This document shows, one piece after another, positions 5,833 through 6,433 of a DNA stretch of 6,433 nucleotides. The stretch spans positions 1 to 6,433 of the forward strand of contig JANXWQ010000304.1 of assembly GCA_025351065.1 (NCBI GenBank), read 5' to 3'. The position numbers were made by a program, and so were the translations under genes. The DNA is from Chthoniobacter sp. Lineage in GTDB: Bacteria; Verrucomicrobiota; Verrucomicrobiia; Chthoniobacterales; Chthoniobacteraceae. The notes below the pieces were generated by a model. It saw nothing but the letters and a program-made list of their open reading frames with translations, had not been told where the DNA came from and searched no databases. Position 1 is the stretch's first letter; the number at the start of each line of letters is the position of its first letter.

Positions 5833-6433
5833 CTACTTCCACCCTTTTTCGCGTCCGCCGTGATCCACGTATTTGTGCTCGAACTCGGACGCGAGTTCCG
5901 CGGCGAAATTGTCGAGCCCCACGATGATCGCGCGCAGGGTGGTGATGAGGTAGTTGTAGCCAAACATCGCCGGGATGGCGACGAGCAGGCCGGTGACGGT
6001 GGTGATGAGCGCGGCGCTCACGCCGGGGGCCATCGCGGCGAGATTCGCGGAGCCCGCCGTGGCCACGTCGCTGAAAGTTTCCATCACGCCCCAGACCGTG
6101 CCGAGCAGGCCGAGGAAAGGCGCACCGCTGACCGCGGTGGCGAGGACGATCATCTGCGACTCCAGCCGCAGCGCGGTCTCGCCGACGGCGCGCTCCATCG
6201 CGCTCGTGACCACGCGCATTTGCGCGGGCGAGATGCGCGGCGCGGCGTCGAGCCGGCCGCGGAAAGTTTCATCCACCTCCGCCGAGCCGAGAAGCTGGAA
6301 GGTCAGCTCCTGGCAGCCCGCTTTGTACACGGCGAAAAGCGGCGCGCCGTCGAAGCGGATGCGGTCGGTGTAAATGCGCAGCGGCTGGCGGTCGGTGCGA
6401 AAGAGCGAGAGGAACTGGTCGCGCCGCCGCTGC
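5833..6433 (-). CDS. tolQ: TolQ/ExbB/MotA-family proton channel protein, 5' end beyond the window
   Basis: The inner-membrane stator subunit forms the proton path with TolR/ExbD and powers the TonB/TolA-like transducer. The window holds 199 C-terminal residues in frame to the right edge; the start and the first membrane segment are missing. Visible are a cytoplasmic loop (about 1-93 of the fragment), a second membrane segment (about 94-116) with the family motif GLLGTVWGVM (108-117) and its conserved Thr112, and a third (about 136-160) with ALITTVTGLLVAIPA (141-155) and its conserved threonines. A cytoplasmic C-terminal tail follows. An apparent GTG start at 6330 should not be used: the frame stays open upstream and reads as the expected cytoplasmic loop. 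The stop (5833-5835) is followed after 2 bp by tolR. TolQ versus ExbB cannot be decided here; the TolR-A layout is the only guide. Confidence 0.92.
   Translation of the reverse strand, partial: QRRRDQFLSLFRTDRQPLRIYTDRIRFDGAPLFAVYKAGCQELTFQLLGSAEVDETFRGRLDAAPRISPAQMRVVTSAMERAVGETALRLESQMIVLATAVSGAPFLGLLGTVWGVMETFSDVATAGSANLAAMAPGVSAALITTVTGLLVAIPAMFGYNYLITTLRAIIVGLDNFAAELASEFEHKYVDHGGREKGWK

Noticed and set aside
5289..5963. Open minus-strand frame running through the hairpin repeat and tolR
   Set aside because: Low-complexity translation that overlaps the confident tolR and tolQ frames and crosses a noncoding palindrome.

Overview
This is a GC-rich, gene-dense bacterial window in which almost everything reads on the minus strand, from the right edge leftward. 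The only plus-strand gene is a short 3' end at the left edge. The organism is probably a Verrucomicrobiota member, perhaps Opitutae-like. That is inferred from the GC-rich coding style, the weak Shine-Dalgarno signals, the large palindromic 'CGCAGAGG' intergenic repeat and the ispH-type C-terminus. It has not been confirmed by any search.

Right part (6433 to 4342, minus strand): a TolQ/ExbB proton channel subunit (its 5' end lies beyond the window), a TolR/ExbD subunit and a TonB/TolA-like transducer. Together they form a proton-motive-force-driven envelope energising complex. Only 2 bp separate the first two genes. A 130-bp spacer before the transducer is mostly filled by a long, near-perfect inverted repeat. 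No tolB or pal follows.

Middle and left part (4282 to 90, minus strand): five genes joined by start/stop overlaps of 1 to 4 bp. In order they are glucose-1-phosphate cytidylyltransferase (rfbF), CDP-glucose 4,6-dehydratase (rfbG), an SDR epimerase/reductase, a small cupin and a family-2 glycosyltransferase. The first two make CDP-4-keto-6-deoxy-D-glucose. The SDR and cupin probably convert it to a finished CDP-6-deoxyhexose, and the glycosyltransferase probably transfers that sugar to a surface glycan. The layout resembles the CDP-abequose part of Salmonella-type O-antigen clusters, but the 3-dehydrase (rfbH) is absent here and a cupin is present. The end product may therefore be a plain 6-deoxyhexose rather than a 3,6-dideoxyhexose.

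Left edge (1 to 93, plus strand): the last 30 codons of a gene that looks like ispH. It converges on the glycosyltransferase gene, and one CTAG tetranucleotide supplies both stop codons.

No RNA genes, CRISPR arrays, insertion sequences or convincing promoters or intrinsic terminators were seen. No stretch longer than 130 bp lacks a gene.
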